Origin: an uncultured Christensenella sp.
Lineage (GTDB): Bacteria > Bacillota > Clostridia > Christensenellales > Pumilibacteraceae
DNA: 64,000 bases
Reading direction: 5' to 3'
Assembly (NCBI GenBank): GCA_910579205.1
Contig: CAJTTD010000001.1
Coordinates: forward strand, 1 to 64,000
A program made the position numbers and the translations under genes. Positions 14,123 through 23,702 of this stretch are shown piece after piece. Position 1 is the stretch's first letter. Every line of letters begins with the position of its first letter. Under the pieces are notes generated by a model, which was not told the DNA's origin, did not search any database, and saw only the letters and a list, made by a program, of their open reading frames with translations.

Positions 14123-15439
14123 ATGGTCCATACATTCGGATTAAAAGACAGGCTTTTCGCTTTAGACACCGAAAGCGGATCGTTTTTCGAAATCGATTCA
14201 ATCATCAAAGCTTTGCTTGACGGCGACGACATGTCGCCGTTTTCGTCGTGTGAAATTGCCGACGCCAAAGCGGAGATAGAACAATTAAAAGCGGATGGTA
14301 TACTGTTTGCGCCACAAGTAAAAGCGCAGCTTCCGCCGTTTACGCCCGTGATAAAAGCAATGTGCCTAAACGTTTCGCATAACTGCAATCTTGCGTGTGC
14401 GTATTGCTTTGCGGACGGCGGAACATATAACGGCGCAAGACGGAATATGTCGTTTGAGACGGCAAAGTCCGCTATCGATATGCTTGTCAAAGAAAGCGGG
14501 TCGCGCCGCAATCTCGAGGTGGACTTTTTCGGCGGCGAGCCTATGCTCGATTTCGACGTCGTAAAGCAAACGGTACACTATGCGCGCTCTATCGAAAAGG
14601 AACATAACAAAAACTTCCGATTTACCATTACTACCAACGCATACATGCTCAACGACGAAGACATCGACTTCTTTAACGAACAGATGTACAATGTAGTTAT
14701 AAGCGTAGACGGTCGCAAGGAAGTTCACGACAGAGTGCGAAAAACTGCGGGCGGTAAACCTTCGTTCGATAAAGTCATAGAAAACGCGCTACGGTTTAAA
14801 GAACGCAGAAAAGGGCAATATTATGTACGCGGCACTTTTACGCGTTACAATTTGGATTTTGCATCGGACGTGCTTTATCTTAACGACCTCGGTTTCGATC
14901 AGATATCCATAGAGCCGGTCGTATTAAAAGGAGACAGCCCTATGGCGATAGGAAACGACGATCTGCCCGCTGTCCTTGCCGAATACGAAAAACTTGCTAT
15001 AGAATACATAGAGCGGAGAAAGACCGATAAATGGTTTAATTTCTTCCACTTTATGATCGATGTGGACAACGCGCCGTGTGCGGTGAAAAGACTTAAGGGC
15101 TGCGGCGCGGGCGGCGAATACGTGGCGGTATCTCCCGACGGAACTGTGTATCCTTGTCATCAGTTCGACGGCATAGAGCGCACCGCGCTCGGCAATGTTG
15201 CAGATTGGAGACCGAACAACGAATTGCGCAAAAAGTTTTACGATTGTTCCGTCGCATCCAAATCGGAATGCTCGCAGTGCTGGGCAAAATACTACTGTTC
15301 GGGAGGGTGTATGGCAAATTCGTTCAAATTCAACGGCGATATAAACACGCCATACAAACCCGCATGCGAGCTTATGAAAAAGCGCGTCGAATGCGCGCTT
15401 GCGATAAAAGCGATAGAGGAGTCCGACGAAGCTAATTAG
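14123..15439 (+). CDS. scfB: SCIFF maturase, radical SAM/SPASM protein
   Basis: 438 residues. An N-terminal peptide-binding domain (residues 1-80) precedes the radical-SAM cluster motif C88-NLA-C92-AY-C95, followed by FFGGEPML. The C-terminal SPASM part has CGAGGEYVAVSPDGTVYPC and then CSQCWAKYYCSGGC, supplying ligands for two auxiliary iron-sulfur clusters. It forms the thioether crosslinks of the SCIFF peptide by SAM radical chemistry in the cytoplasm. Length and motif order fit the family, and the gene follows its substrate directly. Confidence 0.95.
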   Translation: MVHTFGLKDRLFALDTESGSFFEIDSIIKALLDGDDMSPFSSCEIADAKAEIEQLKADGILFAPQVKAQLPPFTPVIKAMCLNVSHNCNLACAYCFADGGTYNGARRNMSFETAKSAIDMLVKESGSRRNLEVDFFGGEPMLDFDVVKQTVHYARSIEKEHNKNFRFTITTNAYMLNDEDIDFFNEQMYNVVISVDGRKEVHDRVRKTAGGKPSFDKVIENALRFKERRKGQYYVRGTFTRYNLDFASDVLYLNDLGFDQISIEPVVLKGDSPMAIGNDDLPAVLAEYEKLAIEYIERRKTDKWFNFFHFMIDVDNAPCAVKRLKGCGAGGEYVAVSPDGTVYPCHQFDGIERTALGNVADWRPNNELRKKFYDCSVASKSECSQCWAKYYCSGGCMANSFKFNGDINTPYKPACELMKKRVECALAIKAIEESDEAN

Positions 15440-15464
15440 ATATCGTATCTTGTCCTTACGCCGT

Positions 15465-15503
15465 CGCTAAAAAATTTAATTAATTTTGCGATTAGCGTTT
15501 TAA
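15465..15503 (+). terminator. Possible terminator after the SCIFF maturase
   Basis: CGCTAA (15465-15470) pairs with TTAGCG (15492-15497), with further A/T pairing inside and TTTT after it. Confidence 0.4.
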
Positions 15504-15507
15504 ATAA

Positions 15508-15536
15508 TTGACTTGCTTGCTTGTTTTTTATATAAT
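15508..15536 (+). promoter_or_regulatory. Promoter of secDF
   Basis: TTGACT (15508-15513), 17-nt spacer, TATAAT (15531-15536), about 68 bases before the secD start. Confidence 0.8.
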
Positions 15537-15603
15537 GGATAAGATATCGGTATTATGGGGTTTCGTATAATTTAATCGATAAGCAATTACTATGGAGAAT
15601 TCT

Positions 15604-17133
15604 ATGGACGAAACGACTTCTTTGACGGAAGTTGCTGCAACTAAAGATCCGACCGAGCGTAAAGCTCCCGCGGATGCGCAGCCGACACGCAAAGCCGTCA
15701 AGAAAAAATCTACGATAGCAAAACTCGCGATAATCTGCGTGCTTCTCATGGCGGGCATGATTTTTGCGTTTTGCCCTATGCGGTTCGGGTTTACTAAGTA
15801 TTCGCCGTTTATCAACTCGATCAATCTCGGTCTCGATCTGGAGGGCGGTGTTTATGCCGTTTATCAAGCGACAAATACCGACACCGATAACTTCGAGTCC
15901 AAGATGGAAGGCACGCGTTCGGCGCTCGAAAATTTGTTAGTCAGCAAAGGATACCCCGAAGCGACTGTTGTCAGAGAAGGCTCGAACCACGACCGCATAC
16001 GCGTGGAAGTGCCCAATGTAAAAGACACGTCCGCGATATTGAATATAATAGGCGAACCTGCGCAAATAGCTTTCGTTTTGGATAATACCAAAGAAACGGT
16101 ATTGACGGGCGAAGACGTTGTCGGCGCGCAAGCGTTTTACAGCGCTAACGACGGCGGATATGTCGTGTCGTTGGAATTGACGTCCGAAGGCGAAGATAAA
16201 TTTTATACAGCCACGTCCAATAATATCGGACAAACTATGAGTATCATAGTTACGATCGGCGGTGAGTCCACCACTATAAGCTCGCCTAAGATCAACTCCG
16301 CGATCAGCGGTAACGCTGTTATATCGGGCGGCTTTACTGCCGATTCGGCGGAAAAGCTTGCCAATCAAATAATGAGCGGTACTTTTGACGTTGCATTGGA
16401 ACTCAAAGAATCGGAAACCATTTCTCCGACATTGGGTAAAAACGCGCTTAAGTACGGTCTTATAGCGGGTATTGTCGGCTTTGCGTTGGTAATAGCGTTT
16501 ATTTGCGTAGTATACAGAATGCTCGGCGTTGCAGCATCTTTGTCGTTGCTTATATATACGGTCGTATATTTATTTTTCTTGGCGACATTGCCTTGGGTGC
16601 AACTCACGCTTCCCGGTATAGCGGGCATACTGTTAAGTATCGGTATGGCAGTTGATGCCAACATCATTATTTTCGAGCGTATCAAAGAAGAATACCGAAA
16701 CGGTAAATCTATAATGGCGGCATACCACGCGGGATTTAAAAAAGCGTTGTTTGCTATACTCGACAGTAATGTTACGACTGTTATAGCGTGTATTCTGCTC
16801 ATGCTTTTGGGTACGGGTTCGGTAAGCGGTTTTGCATTAACGCTTCTTGTGGGCGTTTTGATCTCGCTTTTTACCGCACTGTTGATATCGAGAGCGTTCA
16901 TTCGTTACTTCATCAATCTGAATTCTTACAACGATAAGCTGTATAACTTAAAACGCGGCACAATGTACGCCGGGCTTAGCGCGGACTCTACCGACGCCGC
17001 CATTGCCCAAGCTATGCAACTGGAAGAAGATATCAAAAAGCAGCGCAAAGAGGAAAAGCAGAAAGAAAAAGAGCTTTCCCGTAAAGCCAAAGTTGCTAAC
17101 AAAGAAAAAAATAAAGGAGGAGAGACGGCATAA
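15604..17133 (+). CDS. secD: Protein translocase subunit SecD
   Basis: 509 residues. The ATG at 15604 is chosen because GGAG lies six bases upstream; the in-frame ATG at 15592 has no ribosome site. After a charged cytoplasmic lead there is TM1 (about 38-57), the signature LGLDLEGGVYAVYQ, an extracytoplasmic domain, then five helices of the RND type containing SIGMAVDANIIIFERIKEE, the proton-path motif of SecD. It uses the proton gradient to help pull exported proteins across the membrane. A Lys/Glu-rich coil closes the protein. The stop overlaps the secF start by one base. Confidence 0.95.
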   Translation: MDETTSLTEVAATKDPTERKAPADAQPTRKAVKKKSTIAKLAIICVLLMAGMIFAFCPMRFGFTKYSPFINSINLGLDLEGGVYAVYQATNTDTDNFESKMEGTRSALENLLVSKGYPEATVVREGSNHDRIRVEVPNVKDTSAILNIIGEPAQIAFVLDNTKETVLTGEDVVGAQAFYSANDGGYVVSLELTSEGEDKFYTATSNNIGQTMSIIVTIGGESTTISSPKINSAISGNAVISGGFTADSAEKLANQIMSGTFDVALELKESETISPTLGKNALKYGLIAGIVGFALVIAFICVVYRMLGVAASLSLLIYTVVYLFFLATLPWVQLTLPGIAGILLSIGMAVDANIIIFERIKEEYRNGKSIMAAYHAGFKKALFAILDSNVTTVIACILLMLLGTGSVSGFALTLLVGVLISLFTALLISRAFIRYFINLNSYNDKLYNLKRGTMYAGLSADSTDAAIAQAMQLEEDIKKQRKEEKQKEKELSRKAKVANKEKNKGGETA

Positions 17134-18482
17134 TGAAAAAGTTTGACAACCTCCTCGAACGTGATTTTCATATCGTAGAAAAACGCAAGATAATATTCGC
17201 TATACCGCTCGTCATAATTTTTGTCGCTGCGGTCATGATGATAATTTTCAATTTCACGTTAGGCTCGCCGTTAAATCTCGGAACAGATTTTACGGGCGGA
17301 TATTCTATAGACGTTAAACTCGGCAATAAATTGACGAGCGCGAATTACGATGCATACTGCGAGCGGATAAAAGACGCTATGTCTTCCGTCAAGACAGAAG
17401 ACGGCGAAGAATTATCCATTCGCGTAGACAATATGCAAATGCAGGGTTCGGGAGATTCCGGCGCTATTCACGTAAAATATTACGCATTGAAAGGCGTAAG
17501 CGAGCCGGAAATGATAAGCAAAGTAAACCCTGCGATACAGTCCGCACTCGAGGATAGCGTTCTTAAGATAATTCCCGATACAGAGATCGACGGAAATAAA
17601 ATATACATCACTTATAACGATGTGTTGAGCGAGCCTGCTTTTGCCGATCAGCGCGAAACGTTCCAAAAAGCGATCGAAAGTTTGAACGAAGAGCATGACG
17701 CGGCGATAGTATTGAGCGAAGACGAAGCGCAAGCAATAGTGCTTAACGCCGACAATAAAAAGCAGATCATAATTACATGCGAAAATTCCGTCAATGTTTC
17801 CGATGCCTTAACGGAAGCTATAACGGATGTAATGAAGATCAACGACGAATATGCGGGAAGCGTTACTCAAGGCGATCTCGTGGGCGCTACGGTGTCTACC
17901 GAGCTTATATTCAACGCCGTTCTTGCCGTTGCTCTCGCTCTGGTATTTATGCTTTGTTATATCGGCATCAGATTCCAGTTGTCGAGCGGCTTGGCTTGTA
18001 TCATTGCATTGTTCCACGACATTTTGATAATGTTCTCGTTCATGGCGATATGCCGTATAGAGATCAACAATACATTTATAGCCGCGCTTATCACGATACT
18101 CGGTTATTCGATAAACAACTCTATCATTATCTTTGACAGAGTGCGCGAAAACACCAAATCCATATACAGCAAGGAAATGACATCCGAGCAAGTCGCAAAC
18201 AAATCTATTCGAGAAACGTTGTTGCGTTCTATCAATACGACTATCACTACGTTGATAATGATATTGATGGTAGCTATTATCGGCGTTGAGGACATCAAGA
18301 TATTTGCGTTCCCCATAATAATCGGCTTGATCGCGGGTACGTTCTCGTCTATATGTATAGCCCCGTCTTTCTGGGCGTTGTTCCAACGCGTGGGCAAAAA
18401 CAAAAAGAATTTCCATATAGACAGCAAGCCTTCGCGCGACAAAACGGATAAAAAAGCAAAGACTGCCGAGATAGGCGCCTAA
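17133..18482 (+). CDS. secF: Protein translocase subunit SecF, with enlarged extracytoplasmic domain
   Basis: 449 residues, against about 300 in most SecF. TM1 (19-41) is followed by LGTDFTGGYSIDV, the SecF signature. An extracytoplasmic region of about 210 residues follows, roughly twice the usual size. The RND-type helices begin near residue 260 (LIFNAVLAVALALVFMLCYI) and contain TILGYSINNSIIIFDRVREN. It forms the SecDF motor with the product of secD, with which it is translationally coupled by TAATG. Confidence 0.95.
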   Translation: MKKFDNLLERDFHIVEKRKIIFAIPLVIIFVAAVMMIIFNFTLGSPLNLGTDFTGGYSIDVKLGNKLTSANYDAYCERIKDAMSSVKTEDGEELSIRVDNMQMQGSGDSGAIHVKYYALKGVSEPEMISKVNPAIQSALEDSVLKIIPDTEIDGNKIYITYNDVLSEPAFADQRETFQKAIESLNEEHDAAIVLSEDEAQAIVLNADNKKQIIITCENSVNVSDALTEAITDVMKINDEYAGSVTQGDLVGATVSTELIFNAVLAVALALVFMLCYIGIRFQLSSGLACIIALFHDILIMFSFMAICRIEINNTFIAALITILGYSINNSIIIFDRVRENTKSIYSKEMTSEQVANKSIRETLLRSINTTITTLIMILMVAIIGVEDIKIFAFPIIIGLIAGTFSSICIAPSFWALFQRVGKNKKNFHIDSKPSRDKTDKKAKTAEIGA

Positions 18483-18499
18483 CAATATGATCGTTTATT

Positions 18500-18528
18500 A
18501 AAAGCCTTCCTCAAAAGAAGGCTTTTGG
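18500..18528 (+). terminator. Terminator of secDF
   Basis: Ten-base stem AAAAGCCTTC (18500-18509) with GAAGGCTTTT (18517-18526), loop CTCAAAA. Confidence 0.85.
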
Positions 18529-18552
18529 CATAAGTGCCGAGCACATTATTAT
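18525..18552 (+). promoter_or_regulatory. Possible promoter of the recJ operon
   Basis: TTGGCA (18525-18530), 16-nt spacer, TATTAT (18547-18552). The -35 box overlaps the T-run of the secF terminator. Confidence 0.45.
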
Positions 18553-18575
18553 AAACTAACAATTCGGAAACAATT

Positions 18576-20918
18576 ATGAACATGACTACGCAAAAAATCA
18601 ACGATATCGTTCCGAACGAAAAAACGGTTGACGATCTCGCAATTAAGCTCGGACTAAACAAAAAGTTAGTCGAGCTGTTGATTTTACGCGGTTATGACAA
18701 TGTTGACGCCATAAATGTGTTTTTGCACCCCGATCCCAATTCGTTTTACGATCCGCGTACAATGCTTGGTATGGACGAGTGCTGTATCCGTATAGAACAA
18801 GCGATAGAAAACAAAGAGAAAATAGTAGTTTACGGCGATTACGATGCGGACGGCATTTGTGCGGCAGCCATACTTTCGTTGTATTTATCGTCGCGCGGTA
18901 TCGACGTTTATACCCATATTCCCGACAGAATAGGCGAAGGATACGGTCTTACCGTCGAGAGCGTGGAACGCATAATAGAAAACGCTACCCCCGATCTGAT
19001 ATTGACATGCGATTGCGGTATTTCCGCTCTAGAAGAGGTTGAGCTTGCAAAAGATCTCGGCGTTGATATAATTATCACAGACCATCATGAAGTCGGGGAC
19101 AAACTTCCCGATTGCGTAGTAGTCAATCCGCATCAGCATAATTGCAAATACCCGTTTAAAGAGCTTTGCGGAGCCGGCGTTGCGCTCAAGATAGTTCAAG
19201 CGCTCGGAGGGATAGAAGCGTCGAGCGAGTATTACGACTTGGCTGCTATTGCGACCGTCGCCGATCTTGTAAAAATGACCGACGAAAACCGCTTGATCGT
19301 TCAGCTCGGATTGAGTCAAATGTCAAAGAGCCGCAATTTCGGGGTCGTGGCGCTTGTAGACGAACTGAAGTTGAAGACGGTAACATCTACCGACGTTGCC
19401 TTTAAAATTGCGCCGCGTATAAATGCCGCGGGCAGAATGGGTAGCGCATACCGTGCTTTTGAATTATTTACGTCTAACGATCCGATCGTTGTAGCCCAAC
19501 GACTGCAAGAAATAATCGAAGCCAACAACGAGCGCAAAGCATTGTGCGACGAATTGTATACTCAAGCTGTGTCGCTGTTGCGCGGCGAAGACCTAATAAC
19601 ACGTCGCGCTATCATAATAACCAACGATAAATGGGAAAAGGGCATTACTGGGATACTTGCGGCGCGGCTCGTGGGCGAATTTAAGCGTCCCGTGTTCGTT
19701 TTGGTCAAAAACAACGACGAGTATAAAGGCACGTGCCGCAGTATAGACGGAATAAACATATATGAGTTGTTAAGCCGCAATGCAGACATTCTAAAAGAAT
19801 TCGGCGGACATAATCAAGCGGCGGGCTTTACTATTTTGCCGCAGTATATCGACGATTTTAAAGCGCGCATTTATGCCGAATTGGACAAGTCGGAAGTCGA
19901 TCTATTTATACCGACGATCAAATACGATCTCGAATTGAACGAACAAGACGTTACAAAAGATCTTGCGCTGTCGCTCGAGCTGCTGGAGCCTACCGGAAAT
20001 AACGGCAATCCGCGCCCGCTTTTTATGACGCGTTCTACGTCGTTATCTGCCACTCCGCTCAAGGCAAATGCCAATCATACGCTGTTGAAAACATCGGGCG
20101 GCATGCAGCTTTTCGCATATAACTCTTATCAGCTCAACACTTATTACAACGGGGATGCTGTAAGAGAGCTGGTATACGAATTATCGGACGGCGGTTATGC
20201 GCCGCGGCTGTATCTTCGCGGCTGTGCCGTGGAAAAACTGTCTGTCAACGATGTTCTTGCAAAAGGCGGTTATTTGCGAATGCTCAATTATCCGCATGCG
20301 GAAGACGTTGAGTATACAGAGTACGATGATAGCGAGTTTTCCGATCTTATAGACAATAAATTCGGAATATTGATAATCGCGGGCAGCAAGAGTACATACG
20401 AACGTATAGCTGCGTTGAATTGCTCTAATATAGTACTGCATGAGATTTTTGCCGAGACCGCTACTAACGTCTACACCAGGCTCATGGTATCGCCCGATCT
20501 GAACAAAGACTTTATGCTTGAAAATTACAGCAAGATCGTGTTTGTAGATTATCCGCCATCCATGAATGTGTTAGGATATATCAACCGCAGAACAAAAGCG
20601 CGCGTTTATATACCTAAGACCGATAACCGTTCACAACTGTTCGACGGCGTTAAAGCGGACAGAAAAGTTTTCGGAGAATATTATAATGCTATCCGCACGC
20701 ATGCCGACATAAAGGCTTCCAATGTGTTTTCGTACTTCAAAGCTTTGCACGGTAGGGCGAGAACTGTGGAATTGCCGCAATTTGTAGCGTGTCTTTCCGT
20801 ATTCACACAATTAAAATTAGTATCGTTTGTTCCCGATAAAGGCGTAGCGATCAAAAACGAGCCTTGTGCGCTTGAAAATTCGGAAATATACAAAACGATA
20901 CAAGCGTGGCAAAAATGA
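18576..20918 (+). CDS. recJ: Single-stranded-DNA exonuclease RecJ
   Basis: 780 residues. The DHH phosphoesterase motifs are present: VVYGDYDADGICAA (residues 85-97), CDCGIS near 146, DHH at 169-171, and EFGGHNQAAGF near 408. These bind the two metal ions. The DHHA1 and nucleic-acid binding parts follow, then a C-terminal region of about 250 residues as in other Clostridial RecJ. The enzyme degrades single-stranded DNA 5' to 3' in recombination and mismatch repair. It overlaps the next gene by four bases (ATGA). Confidence 0.95.
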   Translation: MNMTTQKINDIVPNEKTVDDLAIKLGLNKKLVELLILRGYDNVDAINVFLHPDPNSFYDPRTMLGMDECCIRIEQAIENKEKIVVYGDYDADGICAAAILSLYLSSRGIDVYTHIPDRIGEGYGLTVESVERIIENATPDLILTCDCGISALEEVELAKDLGVDIIITDHHEVGDKLPDCVVVNPHQHNCKYPFKELCGAGVALKIVQALGGIEASSEYYDLAAIATVADLVKMTDENRLIVQLGLSQMSKSRNFGVVALVDELKLKTVTSTDVAFKIAPRINAAGRMGSAYRAFELFTSNDPIVVAQRLQEIIEANNERKALCDELYTQAVSLLRGEDLITRRAIIITNDKWEKGITGILAARLVGEFKRPVFVLVKNNDEYKGTCRSIDGINIYELLSRNADILKEFGGHNQAAGFTILPQYIDDFKARIYAELDKSEVDLFIPTIKYDLELNEQDVTKDLALSLELLEPTGNNGNPRPLFMTRSTSLSATPLKANANHTLLKTSGGMQLFAYNSYQLNTYYNGDAVRELVYELSDGGYAPRLYLRGCAVEKLSVNDVLAKGGYLRMLNYPHAEDVEYTEYDDSEFSDLIDNKFGILIIAGSKSTYERIAALNCSNIVLHEIFAETATNVYTRLMVSPDLNKDFMLENYSKIVFVDYPPSMNVLGYINRRTKARVYIPKTDNRSQLFDGVKADRKVFGEYYNAIRTHADIKASNVFSYFKALHGRARTVELPQFVACLSVFTQLKLVSFVPDKGVAIKNEPCALENSEIYKTIQAWQK

Positions 20919-23089
20919 GCACTAACGCGCAAAAGATAATAGATAACGAATCAATGCATATACGTTCGCGCTGTGCGCTTATGTACAACGAGCCGCAAAT
21001 GGCGCTGTTTGACCGTGCGCTCAAGTATGCCGTAAAAATGCATGACGGACAGTTCAGAGCTTCTGGAGAACCGTATATAATACATCCCATTTCGGTTGCG
21101 AACATATTGCTCGATATAGGTATGGACTGTGCCACAATTGTTGCGGCATTGCTGCACGACTGTATAGAAGATACGTCGGCAACTTCGGAAGAGATCACAG
21201 ACTTATTCGGCTCGGAAGTATGCATGCTCGTTACGGCTGTTACCAAGCTGGAAAAAATGGTTTTTAAGTCCAAGGAAGAGGAGCAAGCGGAAAACTTCAG
21301 ACGCATGTTCTTTGCCATGGCAAAGGACATACGCGTCATCCTAATTAAGCTCGCCGACAGACTTCATAATATGCGCACGATCGACGCGCTGTCTCATGAA
21401 CGGCAAATTGCGATCGCAACCGAAACACTTGACATTTACGCGCCGCTTGCGTCCCGTCTCGGTCTGTCGTTTTGTAAGTGCGAACTCGACGATCTTTGTT
21501 TAAAAACATTGCACCCAGAAGCTTATGATACGCTTGTAAAAGAAATATCGTTAAAGCGGCAAGAGCGGCAAGAATTTGTGAATATAATTTGCGAATCGAT
21601 AAGAAAAATGCTCGACGAAATGCATAAGGAAGGTCAAGTAAGCGGCAGACCCAAGCATTTTTACAGCATTTATAAAAAAATGGTCAATCAACACAAGACT
21701 TTCGAGCAGATATACGATTTGACCGCGGTGCGAGTTATAGTAGAAGAAGTCAGAGACTGCTATGAGGTTTTGGGCGCGATCCACACTATGTGGAAACCGA
21801 TACCGGGCAGATTTAAGGATTATATAGCAGTACCCAAGCCCAATAATTACCAGTCGTTACACACTACCGTAATGACTGCGTACGGTATGCCGTTCGAGAT
21901 ACAGATACGCACGTACGAAATGCATAAGATCGCGGAATACGGTATCGCGGCACACTGGAAGTACAAAGAAAACCGCAATGTAGATTCCGACCTCGACGAA
22001 AAACTCAAATGGTTGCGCGGCGTTATGGAGACCGAAAAAGCTCAAACTGCCGATCCGCAAGAATTTTACGATTCGTTAAAACTCGATCTTTACAGCGGAC
22101 AAGTATTTGTGTTTACGCCGCGCGGCGACGTTATTCCGCTGCCGGAAGGATCAACTCCCATCGATTTTGCGTACACCGTTCATTCGGAAGTCGGCAACAA
22201 ATGCATAGGCGCAAAGGTCAACAACAAGATAGTGCCGCTCGAAACAAAACTCGCGACAGGCGATTATGTGGATATCATAACATCGGCTTCGTCCAAAGGT
22301 CCGAGTCGCGATTGGTTGCGTTTTGTAAAAACATCATCCGCCAAAAGCAAGATCAGAGCGTTTTTTAAACACGCCATGAAGGAAGAAAACGTCAAGCGCG
22401 GCAAAGAACTGCTTGAACGTGAAGCCAAAAACAGAGGCTATAATTTTGCCGATCTCATGGAACACAAGTGGCTCGACGTCGTAATGCAGCGCTATTCTTT
22501 TTCTTCCGTAAACGACATGTATGCGTCGGTGGGGTACGGAGCGTATTCGCCCAATCAAATACTGCTAAAGCTGATAGATTTTTACAAGCGCGAAAACCCG
22601 TCTACGCCCGAACGGTTCGTATCGGCGGCGACTATCAAAAACGAAGGTCGCGGAATAATAGTCAACGGAAATAACGATCTTTTGGTACGCACGGCAAAAT
22701 GCTGTTCACCCGTTCCCGGCGATAGCATTGTGGGGTATATTTCGCGCGGGCGCGGCGTTACTATACATCGCGACAACTGTCCGAATATTAAAAATGCCGA
22801 GGAATTCCGATTGATCGAAGCGCATTGGGACGAGCGCAGATCGGCGCCGTTCGCCGTATCTTTGACGATAGAATGCAAGGATACGGGCGGAGTTTTGGCT
22901 AAAATAACAAAAGCCGTTTCGGACATGAAACTTTCCATAGAGAATATGACGGCGCGAGTGGTGGATAAAGACAAAAAAGCGGTGATTTCGCTGTGCGTTC
23001 GCGTCAATTCGTCTCCGCAACTCGATCTGATAGTCAATAAGATCAAGTCGATACGCAATGTCGATAAAGTTTACAGATCTATGAACTGA
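20915..23089 (+). CDS. relA: Bifunctional (p)ppGpp synthetase/hydrolase, RelA/SpoT family
   Basis: 724 residues from the ATG that overlaps the recJ stop; a GTG nine bases upstream in the same frame is an alternative. The HD hydrolase domain is intact (HPISVANIL at 57-65, then H81-D82 and E85-D86). The synthetase domain follows from about residue 245 (GRPKHFYSIYKKM, YDLTAVRVIV, PNNYQSLHTT), then TGS (from about 400, VFTPRGDVIPLPEGST) and ACT (from about 650). Both active sites look complete, so it should make and degrade the stringent-response alarmone. Confidence 0.95.
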   Translation: MSTNAQKIIDNESMHIRSRCALMYNEPQMALFDRALKYAVKMHDGQFRASGEPYIIHPISVANILLDIGMDCATIVAALLHDCIEDTSATSEEITDLFGSEVCMLVTAVTKLEKMVFKSKEEEQAENFRRMFFAMAKDIRVILIKLADRLHNMRTIDALSHERQIAIATETLDIYAPLASRLGLSFCKCELDDLCLKTLHPEAYDTLVKEISLKRQERQEFVNIICESIRKMLDEMHKEGQVSGRPKHFYSIYKKMVNQHKTFEQIYDLTAVRVIVEEVRDCYEVLGAIHTMWKPIPGRFKDYIAVPKPNNYQSLHTTVMTAYGMPFEIQIRTYEMHKIAEYGIAAHWKYKENRNVDSDLDEKLKWLRGVMETEKAQTADPQEFYDSLKLDLYSGQVFVFTPRGDVIPLPEGSTPIDFAYTVHSEVGNKCIGAKVNNKIVPLETKLATGDYVDIITSASSKGPSRDWLRFVKTSSAKSKIRAFFKHAMKEENVKRGKELLEREAKNRGYNFADLMEHKWLDVVMQRYSFSSVNDMYASVGYGAYSPNQILLKLIDFYKRENPSTPERFVSAATIKNEGRGIIVNGNNDLLVRTAKCCSPVPGDSIVGYISRGRGVTIHRDNCPNIKNAEEFRLIEAHWDERRSAPFAVSLTIECKDTGGVLAKITKAVSDMKLSIENMTARVVDKDKKAVISLCVRVNSSPQLDLIVNKIKSIRNVDKVYRSMN

Positions 23090-23099
23090 TGAGGTCAAC

Positions 23100-23702
23100 A
23101 TGGAAGAGATAACTTTAATAACAAGCGTATGTCAGACAAACACATATATCTTGATCGATAACGGTGAAGCAGTCGTAATAGATCCGGGCGACAACGCAGA
23201 CGCCATATTAAAAATAATACACGATCGTAACGCGCAACCGAAACACGTTTTGATAACGCACGGTCATTACGATCATATCGGCGCGGCGGCAGAACTGCAA
23301 AAAAGCGGCGCGCTTTTGTATATGTCGCAAACCGATCATGCGCTTGTGGATTTTGACGAACAAGGGCTTTTCGGCGCGCCACGCGGTAAGTTTGATTTGG
23401 ACGTACCCGTGAGCGACGGAAAAATTTTAAATATTATCGGACATGATTTCAAAGTGATCTCCACAGCGGGACATACGCCCGGCGGAGTGTGCTACGTTAT
23501 GGACGACAGAGTAATATTTTCGGGCGATACGTTGTTCAGATCGAGCGTAGGCAGAACGGATTTTCCTTTCGCGGATAGTTCCGCTTTGAAAGCATCGGTA
23601 AAAAAATTATTTGCTTTACCGCACGATTACACCGTTTGTGCGGGACACGGACCAAAAACCACGCTCGACTTCGAAAGAAAATACAATCCATATGTTGATT
23701 AA
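23100..23702 (+). CDS. MBL-fold metallohydrolase (glyoxalase II-like)
   Basis: A 200-residue protein with TGAGG ten bases before the ATG. The metal-binding motif THGHYDHIGAA is near residue 57 and further metal ligands are in STAGHTPGG (near 120) and FSGDTLF (near 139). The C-terminal AGHGPKTTLDFERKYNPYV is typical of the YcbL/GloB-like branch of hydroxyacylglutathione hydrolase-like proteins. The substrate is unknown, and glutathione is not expected in this group. It overlaps the hemZ start by 11 bases, as in other Clostridia where it lies between rel and hemZ. Confidence 0.85.
   Translation: MEEITLITSVCQTNTYILIDNGEAVVIDPGDNADAILKIIHDRNAQPKHVLITHGHYDHIGAAAELQKSGALLYMSQTDHALVDFDEQGLFGAPRGKFDLDVPVSDGKILNIIGHDFKVISTAGHTPGGVCYVMDDRVIFSGDTLFRSSVGRTDFPFADSSALKASVKKLFALPHDYTVCAGHGPKTTLDFERKYNPYVD

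Noticed and set aside
16365..16901. Long minus-strand open frame opposite secD
   Set aside because: It lies fully within secD, has no ribosome site and reads as a low-complexity shadow of the coding strand.
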